From Candidatus Roizmanbacteria bacterium RIFCSPLOWO2_01_FULL_35_13 (GTDB taxonomy: Bacteria; Patescibacteriota; Microgenomatia; UBA1406; GWC2-37-13), in the NCBI GenBank assembly GCA_001789635.1, contig MGAF01000052.1:12308-61719 (forward strand): a stretch of DNA of 49,412 nt. Direction: 5' to 3'. Position numbers and translations under genes: made by a program. Positions 17,055 through 25,388 of the stretch are shown in pieces (within the stretch, counting starts at the first letter, position 1; the number at the start of each line of letters is the position of its first letter). The notes under the pieces were generated by a model. It was given only the letters and a program-made list of their open reading frames with translations. It was not told where the DNA came from and searched no databases.

Positions 17055-18658
17055 TGCTTACAAAAAAGTTACTTTTTATTTTATTTGTCTTATTTATATT
17101 AGTCCGCCTGCCTTTTCTTGACCAAATCAATCTACTTCCTGACGAACGCGACATTGCGTTATCCGGTTGGTCGATAGCACAATCCGGTAAAGACCTCTTC
17201 GGCAAACCGTTTCCGCTGGTTTTTGAAAATATAAGTCCAAATAATCCATTATTTGCAATATATTTTGCAGCACTCTGGTTCTTTTTTATACCGATAAAAT
17301 CCGTGTTTCTTGCCAGGCTTCCCTTTGTTCTGATCTCTTCCCTACTTGTATTTATCGTATTTGAAATAGTTAGACAGATTTCTAACGATGATAAAAAATC
17401 ACTTATAACGACTGCTGTTTTATGTTTTAATCCCTGGATTTTCCACATCACAAGACTGGCTCTCGACATTCCGCTTGCCATGGTATTTCTTTTTTCCGGT
17501 GTCCTTTTTTACCTTAAAAAAAAGAAACTAATGGCACTAATATTATTTTTTCTAACAGTTTTTACCTATCAAGGTTCACGACTCCTTATTCCTTTTCTTT
17601 TGATTTACCTGGAAATATTTTTCCTGATTAAGAAAAAATCCTGGAAGTCTTTCGCATTTAATTCTTTCAAAAATCTTTTATTTGTTATTTTTCTAGTAAT
17701 AATAGCTTCGTTTTTAGAGCCTGGAATAAGTAAAAACAGATTATCTGAAATTATTTTCTTTAATAACGAAAAAAATTCCCAGACGGTAATCTTTAACAGA
17801 AATACAAGCATCGCTTCTCCCCTAGTTAAGCGTGTTTTCGATAACAAATTAAGCGTATCAATAGATAAGATTGTACTCAATTTTACCAAAGGTTTGGATT
17901 TGAGTTATCTGTTTAAAACCGGCGATTATAGCCCGTTGAACGGCAACGCAACAACTGGACAATTTTTATTTATTTTTATACTTTTTTATTTCTTAGGAAT
18001 AGTTTCCATTGGTAAAAAAAGTGCAGTCAGTGATTATTATCTAATAGGCTTCATTCCACTTGGAATGATTCCTGCTTTATTGAGCACTCTTGGGCTTACA
18101 TTTTCCATAAGGGGTGTTCTATCCTCTTTAGGTTACAGCTACCTTATAGCATCGGGAATAATTTTTTTCTCTCAACATGTAAATAATTCCAAATTAAAAA
18201 AAAATATTTTACTTGTCGTAGGAGTTGCATTTGTTATAAACCTGACTTATTTTATATACGGGTATTATGTACGAAGGCCCATAACTATCGGTGAATTGTT
18301 TTATGAAAATGAACGACAATTGTCGGTATTTTTACTTAAAGACAACTCACCTTACACAATATATCATCAATTACCCCGGAATGCCTTTTTGAGCTATATT
18401 TTTTTCAAAAATGAAAACCTTAATCTTAAAGAAGTTCAGAATAATCTAACAGGCAAAAATTATTTATATAAAAGCAAAGCGTTCCTGAAGTGTAATCATA
18501 AAGTTAATTATGTCAAAATAAAAAAGGCTGTAATTCATGAAGCTTGTCTTGAAAAAGACACTTATGATTTATTAAGTGATATCAATAACCCTAAAGTAAA
18601 GTATAGAATTCCGTATAAAGACTTTTCCCAAAAGTTTGTCTATTTTGTAATTAAGTAA
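17054..18658 (+). CDS. GT39/PMT-like membrane glycosyltransferase
   Basis: 534 residues. The first loop reads NLLPDERDIALSGWSIAQSGKDLFGKPFPL (cut by the loop helix), with D30/E31 as the acidic pair. The G-x-D-x-F/Y-G-x-x-x-P-L segment is typical of PMT-like proteins of this lineage; compare TGRDEYGSFMPL in the gene at 30038. About ten membrane helices precede a C-terminal soluble domain from roughly residue 410. The ATG overlaps the previous stop (TAATG). The 3' end overlaps the convergent gene by 19 nt. No repeat is inserted. Confidence 0.82.
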   Translation: MLTKKLLFILFVLFILVRLPFLDQINLLPDERDIALSGWSIAQSGKDLFGKPFPLVFENISPNNPLFAIYFAALWFFFIPIKSVFLARLPFVLISSLLVFIVFEIVRQISNDDKKSLITTAVLCFNPWIFHITRLALDIPLAMVFLFSGVLFYLKKKKLMALILFFLTVFTYQGSRLLIPFLLIYLEIFFLIKKKSWKSFAFNSFKNLLFVIFLVIIASFLEPGISKNRLSEIIFFNNEKNSQTVIFNRNTSIASPLVKRVFDNKLSVSIDKIVLNFTKGLDLSYLFKTGDYSPLNGNATTGQFLFIFILFYFLGIVSIGKKSAVSDYYLIGFIPLGMIPALLSTLGLTFSIRGVLSSLGYSYLIASGIIFFSQHVNNSKLKKNILLVVGVAFVINLTYFIYGYYVRRPITIGELFYENERQLSVFLLKDNSPYTIYHQLPRNAFLSYIFFKNENLNLKEVQNNLTGKNYLYKSKAFLKCNHKVNYVKIKKAVIHEACLEKDTYDLLSDINNPKVKYRIPYKDFSQKFVYFVIK

Positions 18659-20415
18659 ATATTAATTGATTTATTCTCGAAGATTTTTTTGCTATTTTTT
18701 GGCTTACACTTAATCATAATTTTTTCTTGGTCAATTAACTTTCTGATTTCGTAAACATAATCTACCTCTTTTAAAATTGAACAGTCCATCTTCTTTAGAC
18801 TTTCCAATCTTTTTTTATAGGGGACACCGGTTAATCTGAGTTGAAGTATATTGGCTAAATATTCCTGTTTACCCGATAATGCCGCAACATAAGCTGTATC
18901 TTCATAAGCATATAGTAAATTAGATTTTTGGTAGTTTTTCCATTCCTTATTGTAAAGATGAGTCAAAACTATTCCGGCTGTCTGTTTTTTAAGAAAATTT
19001 AGCGCCTTTATTTCGTCGACCGACACATAAGCTGCTCCGGGAGCAACCGCAAATAAACGGATCAAATCCAAAGAAGTCGGAATAGAAAGTAATAATATAA
19101 CTGATGCCAATCCAATTAATATTAATTTCTTTGATTTAATCAAATCATAAACTAAGTGAGTCAAATAAATTGTTAGCAAAAAAATTGCATAGAAAAAAAA
19201 CTGTATAGTATTCCACCATTCTGCTTTCTGAACTAAAGTAACGGTTAGAAGTATTGAAAAAAAGATAGTGAGAACAACTGTTACATCAAATCTATCTAAC
19301 TTTCTTCTCAAAGTCTGAATCGCTATGTAAAAAAAAGCAAAGAATCTGGTTCCTAAATAAAAAAATAAAAATAAAGTAAGATTCACAAACTCAATCCAAA
19401 TAAATCTTGGACCGATTCTTCCCTGCGCCATAATATAATATCGAGCATCAGTCAAATCGCGTAAATAAAAATTACCCGGCTCTTCAGTAATCGTATGAAC
19501 CAAGGCAAACGGCGACCATCCGAATACCGAACCGGTTTTGAATGATCTTATCGGATCATAGAACAATAAAATACTACAAATGATTAATAAACAAATGATA
19601 AATAAATATTTAATTTTTAACGTCATTCCGGTCCCTAAAGGGATTGTAACTCGTCCGGAATCGTTGTTTAGAACTACGATTCTGGAGTCATCGCCCAATC
19701 GGCTCTTCCCCAGAATGACATGAGTCATAACCATAAAAATACTTATTACTCCTCCGTAGAATTTCAATCCCATAATCAAAAAAATACATATACCCATTAT
19801 TAATACCCTCTTAAGATTTAGATTTTTTTCTTTCATTAAAATCAAAATTATGAGAAAAGGAATTAAGGAGAAAGCATATGGAAGATTAGACATAGAATGC
19901 ATAATCGGCTGAGGAAGAAGCGTAGATGATCCATTCAATGTTTTATCATGCATTAAAGTTAACAAATAGGAAAAAGAACCGGTAAAATAACTCAGAAAAA
20001 GAAATACACCTACAAACATAGGTGAATCTTTAATTTTTCTGGCAAGATTTAAAAGTAAGGTCGTAAAAAGAATAAACCAAACAACCGGTAATAATTTGAA
20101 ATAAGAGAAAATGGCCGAAATTCCAATTTTCGAAAGTAAGAATATAAAAAAATCCAACAAATAGTTATATCCATACAGATTCTCTCCGGAGAAAGTTGGC
20201 GCTATAAAAGGAAACTTATTGAATGATACATTCGCTATCGCCAAATGCCAGATTGCATCATGTCCGTGTACGCCCCAGAAATTGATCCCACATGCATCTT
20301 TAAAACAAAAAAATGTACCGCTGGGAAAAATAACGAGCATGTAGAGAAAAAAAGCCGGCAGGATAATTAAAAGTAAGAATTTGTACTTTTTGATATAATC
20401 AAAAACAGATCTCAT
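18640..20415 (-). CDS. Large polytopic membrane protein, putative GT-C
   Basis: 591 residues with about 12 or more membrane segments. The long first loop has GVHGHDAIWHLAIANVSF, an Asp/His-rich motif in the place where GT-C enzymes carry their catalytic acid, and later GENLYGYNYLLDF. I do not recognise a named family; the topology and setting suggest a glycosyltransferase. Residues about 233-265 (from SRLGDDSRIVVLNNDSG) are encoded by an element at 19622-19719. A TAAAAT lies 4 nt before the ATG. The C-terminal roughly 140 residues are soluble. Confidence 0.65.
   Translation of the reverse strand: MRSVFDYIKKYKFLLLIILPAFFLYMLVIFPSGTFFCFKDACGINFWGVHGHDAIWHLAIANVSFNKFPFIAPTFSGENLYGYNYLLDFFIFLLSKIGISAIFSYFKLLPVVWFILFTTLLLNLARKIKDSPMFVGVFLFLSYFTGSFSYLLTLMHDKTLNGSSTLLPQPIMHSMSNLPYAFSLIPFLIILILMKEKNLNLKRVLIMGICIFLIMGLKFYGGVISIFMVMTHVILGKSRLGDDSRIVVLNNDSGRVTIPLGTGMTLKIKYLFIICLLIICSILLFYDPIRSFKTGSVFGWSPFALVHTITEEPGNFYLRDLTDARYYIMAQGRIGPRFIWIEFVNLTLFLFFYLGTRFFAFFYIAIQTLRRKLDRFDVTVVLTIFFSILLTVTLVQKAEWWNTIQFFFYAIFLLTIYLTHLVYDLIKSKKLILIGLASVILLLSIPTSLDLIRLFAVAPGAAYVSVDEIKALNFLKKQTAGIVLTHLYNKEWKNYQKSNLLYAYEDTAYVAALSGKQEYLANILQLRLTGVPYKKRLESLKKMDCSILKEVDYVYEIRKLIDQEKIMIKCKPKNSKKIFENKSINIYLITK
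19622..19719. repeat. Palindromic element inside a GT-C-like gene
   Basis: 98 bp, GTCATTCCGGTCCCTAAAGG to CTTCCCCAGAATGAC. It is the reverse-orientation relative of the 98-bp copy at 3604-3701. Confidence 0.9.
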
Positions 20416-20429
20416 AAGTATTTTACGCT

Positions 20430-20525
20430 GTCATTCTGGGGAGCGACAGCGACTCCAGAATCGTTGTTAGATTCTGGATGCGCTTCTCGACTTCGATCAC
20501 TTCGATCGAAGCTTACCAGAATGAC
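20430..20525. repeat. Palindromic element between divergent genes
   Basis: 96 bp, GTCATTCTGGGGAGCGACAG to AAGCTTACCAGAATGAC, filling the space between the starts at 20415 and 20539. An extended reading frame from 20464 into the next gene is translated repeat, not protein. Confidence 0.88.
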
Positions 20526-20538
20526 GTCTATTATTAGT

Positions 20539-21375
20539 ATGACTAATTCAAAACTGGCATTAATAAATGTAATCTACGAGAATTATACCGTACTTGGTGA
20601 CTTCTTAAAAAGCCTGCTTAATCAGACAAATAAAGATTTTTATCTTATAAATATTGATTTATCAATTCATAGATCCGCCATTAATCTCAATAAAATTGCG
20701 GGTGAAACAATATATTCAGAAAACAAAGGTTATGCTCATGGAGTCAATGTTGGCCTGAAAAAAGCTATTAAAGACGGGTATGAATATTTTTGTATTCTTA
20801 ATAATGACATATATTTCAAAAAAGATTTTATTCAGAATGCCCTAAATTCTATTCGAAAACATTCTACATCTATCATCGGTGGAAAAATATATTATGCGCC
20901 CGGTTATGAATATCATAAAGACCGTTATAAAAAGTCAGACCTGGGTAAAGTTATCTGGTATGCCGGCGGATCCGTAGACTGGAATCACGCACTAACTCCA
21001 CATTCAGGAGTTGATGAAATAGATCGGGGACAATTTAACACTTTTAAAAAAGTTGAATTCGCCAATGGCGCACTGGTACTTTTTGATAAATCTGTCATCA
21101 ATAAAGTTGGTTTTTGGGACGAAAGTTATTTTCTTTATTTTGAAGACGCTGACTTTTGTGTGAGGGCAAAAAAAGCCGGAGTAAAAATATATTATGATCC
21201 GGCCATAGTAATTTGGCATAAAGTCTCTCAATCTACCGGGGGATCAGGATCAAATATTCATCAAAAATATCAAAGAAAAAACAGATTAAAATTTGGATTA
21301 AAATATGCTCCGCTTAGAACCAAGCTTCACTTGATAAAAAATTACGTGTTTGACCTTTTGTCATTCCGCACTTGA
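20539..21375 (+). CDS. Family 2 glycosyltransferase, rhamnosyltransferase-like
   Basis: 278 residues from the ATG at 20539. I prefer this start because the frame back to 20464 is inside a palindromic element, and a TATTAT box lies 4 nt upstream. KLALINVIYENYTVLGDFLKS starts the fold (20 or fewer residues shown per segment). ENKGYAHGVNVGLKKAI and FCILNNDIYFKK give the donor-binding and DxD-like motifs. GALVLFDKSVINKVGFWDE, then FEDADFCVRAKKAG, are hallmarks of the WcaA/RfbF-type rhamnosyltransferase group. The last residues (LSFRT) are encoded by the start of the element at 21360. Confidence 0.85.
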   Translation: MTNSKLALINVIYENYTVLGDFLKSLLNQTNKDFYLINIDLSIHRSAINLNKIAGETIYSENKGYAHGVNVGLKKAIKDGYEYFCILNNDIYFKKDFIQNALNSIRKHSTSIIGGKIYYAPGYEYHKDRYKKSDLGKVIWYAGGSVDWNHALTPHSGVDEIDRGQFNTFKKVEFANGALVLFDKSVINKVGFWDESYFLYFEDADFCVRAKKAGVKIYYDPAIVIWHKVSQSTGGSGSNIHQKYQRKNRLKFGLKYAPLRTKLHLIKNYVFDLLSFRT

Positions 21376-21419
21376 TGCGGAATCCAGATTAAATAGATTC
21401 CCGCTTTCGCGGGAATGAC
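21360..21419. repeat. Palindromic element bridging two genes
   Basis: 60 bp, GTCATTCCGCACTTGATGCG to TTCGCGGGAATGAC. It supplies the last codons and TGA of the upstream glycosyltransferase, and its ATGAC end provides an extra in-frame ATG (21415) for the next gene. Confidence 0.88.
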
Positions 21420-21423
21420 AATT

Positions 21424-22755
21424 ATGTTGAAAAAACACTTACTTCTTTTACTTTTAATTTCGGGTCTTATATTTAGAATTGCAATAAGTTTTAATACATA
21501 TAGTGGTGATGTTACTAATCACATGATCTGGGGTGAAGATGCAGTGAAACATGGTTTACCGGGATATTATGAAAGAAATTTTGAAAAACTCTATGGCCAT
21601 ACTTCTCCCAACTACCCACCTTTAGCAATACTTTTCTTTTCTTTTCTCTATCTTATTAAGGAATGGATTTATCAATTTGCCTGGTTTCTGAATTTTCATA
21701 TTTCTTTTTTCCCGTCTAATTTTATTTATTTTCTTAAAGATTTTGATTATTACCCCTACCTTCTAAAGTTCCCGGCTATATTTTCAGATATCGGCATTGC
21801 CTGCATAACATATCTTTTCGCACAAAAGATCGTTGGAAAGAAAAAAACAAAATGGCCAGTTATCGCTTTATTGTTAGTTTTGTTTAATCCGGCCTATTTT
21901 TACAACAGCGCTTATTGGGGCCAAACCGATTCCATTCCCCTATTTTTTTTATTAACTTCATTTTTTCTGCTAATTTATCGAGGAAAAATTCTTACCTCTA
22001 CAGTCCTTTTTACTCTCGGAATTCTATCCAAACAAACGGTAGTAATATTTATACCTTTATATTTAATAATACTTTACCGATTAATCAGTCTGAAGACATT
22101 GGTTAAGATTTTTTTAGTTTCCTTGTTAGTCTTTTGGTTGTTCTTTCTCCCTTTTTTCCGCCAGGGAAATTTATTAACATACCCATTCACAACTTATTTG
22201 AATAAAATTCTTTTGTCACCCGGAATACCTTTCACATCTAATCATGCCTTTAATATATGGTATTTATTAACAGGTTCACGCCTAACTTTGGCTTCTTCTA
22301 AGTTTATTTTGAATATTTCTCACACAATGTGGGGATATCTGGTAACAGGATTTTTAAGTTTATTAATTCTGTTTAAGTTGTTTCGTCATTCTGGTGAGCA
22401 AAGCGAATCCAGAATCGTTGTTGTAAAAAATATTTTATATGCAGGATTTCTTATACCTCTTGCGAGTTTTTTATTCCTGACCAAAATGCACGAAAGACAT
22501 CTCATTCTTGCTTTGCCATTCCTGCTGCTCTTAACTTACAACAATAAATTTCTATTAGTTTCGTATTTATTTTTATCTCTGTTTAATTTCCTGAATATGT
22601 ACCATAATTGGTGGTTTCCAAATATTCAAATCCTTATGTTTTTTCTTTCTTCGCCTTTAACCATTATTTTTTTAACTTATACCTTAATTGGGGTCTTTAT
22701 TCTTATGCTTAAAAATTATTTTTTTATAAGGAATAAGCAGATAAAGCAAATTTAG
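21424..22755 (+). CDS. GT-C membrane glycosyltransferase (GT87/ALG6-like)
   Basis: 443 residues from the ATG at 21424; an ATG at 21415 belongs to the repeat end. The first loop has YSGDVTNHMIWGEDAV and YGHTSPNYPPLAI. NPAYFYNSAYWGQTDSIPLF and GILSKQTVVIFIPL are typical of bacterial GT-C proteins related to ALG6/ALG8 and GT87. About ten helices are predicted. Residues about 321-333 (RHSGEQSESRIVV) derive from a half palindromic element at 22385-22423. The 3' end overlaps the convergent gene by 72 nt. Confidence 0.78.
   Translation: MLKKHLLLLLLISGLIFRIAISFNTYSGDVTNHMIWGEDAVKHGLPGYYERNFEKLYGHTSPNYPPLAILFFSFLYLIKEWIYQFAWFLNFHISFFPSNFIYFLKDFDYYPYLLKFPAIFSDIGIACITYLFAQKIVGKKKTKWPVIALLLVLFNPAYFYNSAYWGQTDSIPLFFLLTSFFLLIYRGKILTSTVLFTLGILSKQTVVIFIPLYLIILYRLISLKTLVKIFLVSLLVFWLFFLPFFRQGNLLTYPFTTYLNKILLSPGIPFTSNHAFNIWYLLTGSRLTLASSKFILNISHTMWGYLVTGFLSLLILFKLFRHSGEQSESRIVVVKNILYAGFLIPLASFLFLTKMHERHLILALPFLLLLTYNNKFLLVSYLFLSLFNFLNMYHNWWFPNIQILMFFLSSPLTIIFLTYTLIGVFILMLKNYFFIRNKQIKQI
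22385..22423. repeat. Half palindromic element inside a GT-C gene
   Basis: GTCATTCTGGTGAGCAAAGC to CCAGAATCGTTGTT, which is only the left hairpin of the longer elements. It is in frame. Confidence 0.75.
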
Positions 22756-23793
22756 AATTGCCGCAAATACAATTATCCAATGTTTTGTATCAACCTTTTC
22801 AAAACTATCCCAGCCACCTAATCTGATATAAGGATAATAAGAAGTAAGGAGTCCAAAGAAAAAGATGTTCAATCGATTAATCGATTGAACAAAAAATGGT
22901 ATAAATATAAAAAGATTGAGAAAATACCAGGCCTGAATTTCTGATTTCATTGACAGATATAAAATTACTCCAAGTAAAACAGTGAAAATAATTGTGTTCC
23001 GTTTGACATTTGTATTCGTTAGAAATACTATTGGTAAAGTTATATATTTTATCCCAAGGGAAAAAGTAAAAAATAATCTGGCTATAAATTGGCTTCCTGA
23101 GTTATGGATGGGACGAAAAAGAAAATAAATACCAATAATTCCAAATGACACTGCAATCAAGTCGTTATGGGAGTTAACTAACCCCTCGATAATTATCAAT
23201 GGATGAGTAGCAAAAATAATTGCATACTCTTTGCTTATTTTATTTAAGAAAAAAACTGCGAGGAAATAAAAAATAATAAAAATTGATTTGAAAAATAAAA
23301 AACTCAAAAAAAACTTTCCCAGGCTTAAAAAAGAGGGAATTAAAGTTATTGGTAAAAAAGACAGTCCGTATGGGTAAGTTCTGTGAGTCCATTGCATGAA
23401 TCTGAGCCAAGCATCCGAAGGAAAATCCTGAGCTTTAAAAAGGTATGGATTCTGATGATAAAAAGTCATTATTCTTGCATCAAACATATAGTTAAAAAAG
23501 TCATGTGATAGAAGTGGATATGAAATTAACAATATGATTCCAATCAATAATGCAAGTTTAACAGGGTTAAATTTTTTATATTTTTTGACAAAAAAATAAT
23601 GGAATATAAAAAGAAAAACAACTAGGAAAAAGTATAACATCCAGGAAGTTTGCCTCTGATAATAGCCTAAGTAAACCATCTTTTCCCTAAAAACTTCCCA
23701 CCATTTTGATTGAAAGAAAGTAATATTCGGATCAACGAGAGAAAAGGAATAAATTGTTAATGAAAGTAATGTTAATAAATAAGCTAAAATCAT
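22684..23793 (-). CDS. MptA/B-like polyprenol-phosphate mannosyltransferase
   Basis: 369 residues, polytopic. PLLSHDFFNYMFDARIMTFYH (D98, D105) followed by NPYLFK and a YPYGLSFLP segment matches the first loop of the MptA/MptB/GT87-like alpha-mannosyltransferases. IIEGLVNSHNDLIAVSFGI is another characteristic piece. It carries no inserted repeat, although one lies just upstream at 23805-23886. The coding end overlaps the convergent gene by 72 nt. The family call rests on motif resemblance only. Confidence 0.7.
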   Translation of the reverse strand: MILAYLLTLLSLTIYSFSLVDPNITFFQSKWWEVFREKMVYLGYYQRQTSWMLYFFLVVFLFIFHYFFVKKYKKFNPVKLALLIGIILLISYPLLSHDFFNYMFDARIMTFYHQNPYLFKAQDFPSDAWLRFMQWTHRTYPYGLSFLPITLIPSFLSLGKFFLSFLFFKSIFIIFYFLAVFFLNKISKEYAIIFATHPLIIIEGLVNSHNDLIAVSFGIIGIYFLFRPIHNSGSQFIARLFFTFSLGIKYITLPIVFLTNTNVKRNTIIFTVLLGVILYLSMKSEIQAWYFLNLFIFIPFFVQSINRLNIFFFGLLTSYYPYIRLGGWDSFEKVDTKHWIIVFAAILNLLYLLIPYKKIIFKHKNKDPN

Positions 23794-23804
23794 ATATTAA
23801 TGTT

Positions 23805-23886
23805 GTCATTCTGGGGAGCAAAGCGACTCCAGAATCGTTGTTAGATTCTGGACGCGTCCCGCCAGGGCGGGACTTGCCAGAATGAC
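23805..23886. repeat. Palindromic element, intergenic
   Basis: 82 bp, GTCATTCTGGGGAGCAAAGC to ACTTGCCAGAATGAC. It lies between two minus-strand glycosyltransferase genes. Confidence 0.88.
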
Positions 23887-23900
23887 GTTTATTACTTCAT

Positions 23901-25388
23901 CTATGGTTTGGTTAAAATGGAAAAAGAATTATTTTTTTCAAGTAGTTTGTATTTAATCTCTTTTTTCTTCAGATCATCAACCACCCAGTTTCTTGTTATT
24001 ACGACATAGTTTTTTTCATCAGACTGTATAAATTTTTCCAGGGTTTTTTTATCGTCCGGTAAATAAGCTAAGGGCTGAACATCCTTACCAGAATAAAATA
24101 TTGCAATCGGGAGATAGTCATCATCCAAATAAATTGACCTATTATATTTGCCGGCTGCTCTGGAAATCTCAACATCATCGGGAATCCATTTGTTAGCAGG
24201 ATAAACTTCTCTATAAAAAATTTTAACCTGGAGAAAAGCAATATAAAGAAAAAAAACTAAGTAGAAAAATTTCGAGAGCAATTTTGTCATTCTGGCTTGT
24301 CCAGAATCGATTCTGGAGCCGTCCCGCCTTTGGCGAGACTCCCCAGAATGACGATTTACTAACTGTTTTAAGACGTGATTTACCAATTGTATTCCTTCAT
24401 AAGCTCCAACCGCTATTATCAAACTTAAAGGCAAATACACCGGTATTAAATGCCATAATTCAGTTTCCTTGGAGGTTAAAAATGGATACAGAATTATAAA
24501 ATTCCAAAGTAAAAGATAAAAAATATTCTTTCTAATAAACTTGAACGATATAAGTAAAAATCCGAGAGAACCCAGCCAGATATAATACCACTTTCTCACT
24601 CCCATATGGAGATAAAATAATGGCTGTTCTAACATTGGATGAAAATAGGAAGAAAATTCTTTATTGCGTGTCCCTTTGTGAATAAAATGATATTCGATAA
24701 AATCTTGATAAGTTTTAATATGGTAGCTATACCAGGGAAAAACCGCTAGTGTAAAAAACAAACCTCCAATCAAAATTAAAACAAAATTTTTTTTTATACT
24801 GATAATTTGCCTAAAGTTAAGATACAGAATAAGAATTATTGCCGATATTCCGACTAAAGTTTTTGATAGAATCAATCCTCCAAAACTTATCATTACCAAA
24901 GGAAACCAGTTGAAATTTTTGGCAGATTTTACAGACAAATAAATAGTTAAAACATAAAAAAATACAAAAACAGATTCCAAATTGCCGGATCTAGTCCTAA
25001 TGACATACCAGACAGATGTCCCTAAAATTAATGCTGAGGCAAAACCAATTATTTTTTTTCCAAAAAGCTCTACGCCGATCTTGTACATGAACAAAATAGA
25101 AAAAATCCCTAATAAAGCTGAGGGTAACCTAGTAGTAAATTCGTTAACTCCAAAAAATTTATAAGAAATAGCCATTAACCAAAATCCCATCGGCGGATGG
25201 TCATAATAAGGTTTACCATTCCAAACCATATTCATAAAATCTCCTGTTCTCGCCATGTCTCGTGCAATTGAACCATACCACGCCTCGTCCCAACTTGCGA
25301 GTGTGTTATAATCTAATCGATAAAAGAAGATAAAAGTAAAAAATATGGCTAAAAAAATCATCGGTGCTGCACTTTTTATTTTTGTCAT
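23901..25388 (-). CDS. ArnT/PMT-like membrane glycosyltransferase
   Basis: 495 residues. ASWDEAWYGSIARDMARTGD (D34, E35) followed by GKPYYDHPPMGFWLMA is the canonical N-terminal loop of GT39/GT83 enzymes, and FTTRLPSALLGI follows. Residues about 346-368 (RHSGESRQRRDGSRIDSGQA) come from an in-frame element at 24286-24352. The start at 25388 gives a 44-nt head-to-head overlap with the gene at 25345; an ATG at 25361 would reduce it to 17 nt. I keep 25388 because AAAGGA precedes it and a TAAAAT lies 14 nt upstream. Confidence 0.8.
   Translation of the reverse strand: MTKIKSAAPMIFLAIFFTFIFFYRLDYNTLASWDEAWYGSIARDMARTGDFMNMVWNGKPYYDHPPMGFWLMAISYKFFGVNEFTTRLPSALLGIFSILFMYKIGVELFGKKIIGFASALILGTSVWYVIRTRSGNLESVFVFFYVLTIYLSVKSAKNFNWFPLVMISFGGLILSKTLVGISAIILILYLNFRQIISIKKNFVLILIGGLFFTLAVFPWYSYHIKTYQDFIEYHFIHKGTRNKEFSSYFHPMLEQPLFYLHMGVRKWYYIWLGSLGFLLISFKFIRKNIFYLLLWNFIILYPFLTSKETELWHLIPVYLPLSLIIAVGAYEGIQLVNHVLKQLVNRHSGESRQRRDGSRIDSGQARMTKLLSKFFYLVFFLYIAFLQVKIFYREVYPANKWIPDDVEISRAAGKYNRSIYLDDDYLPIAIFYSGKDVQPLAYLPDDKKTLEKFIQSDEKNYVVITRNWVVDDLKKKEIKYKLLEKNNSFSILTKP
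24286..24352. repeat. Palindromic element inside a GT-C gene
   Basis: 67 bp, GTCATTCTGGCTTGTCCAGA to GACTCCCCAGAATGAC, with CCAGAATCGATTCTGG at the centre. Confidence 0.88.
25307..25312 (+). promoter_or_regulatory. -10 box upstream of gene at 25345
   Basis: TATAAT, 32 nt before the ATG at 25345 and inside the opposite-strand gene. This predicts a leader of about 25 nt, unlike most genes here. Confidence 0.35.

Noticed and set aside
20464-20538. 25-codon N-terminal extension of the GT2 gene
   Set aside because: It is translated palindromic repeat; the GT-A fold starts right after the ATG at 20539.
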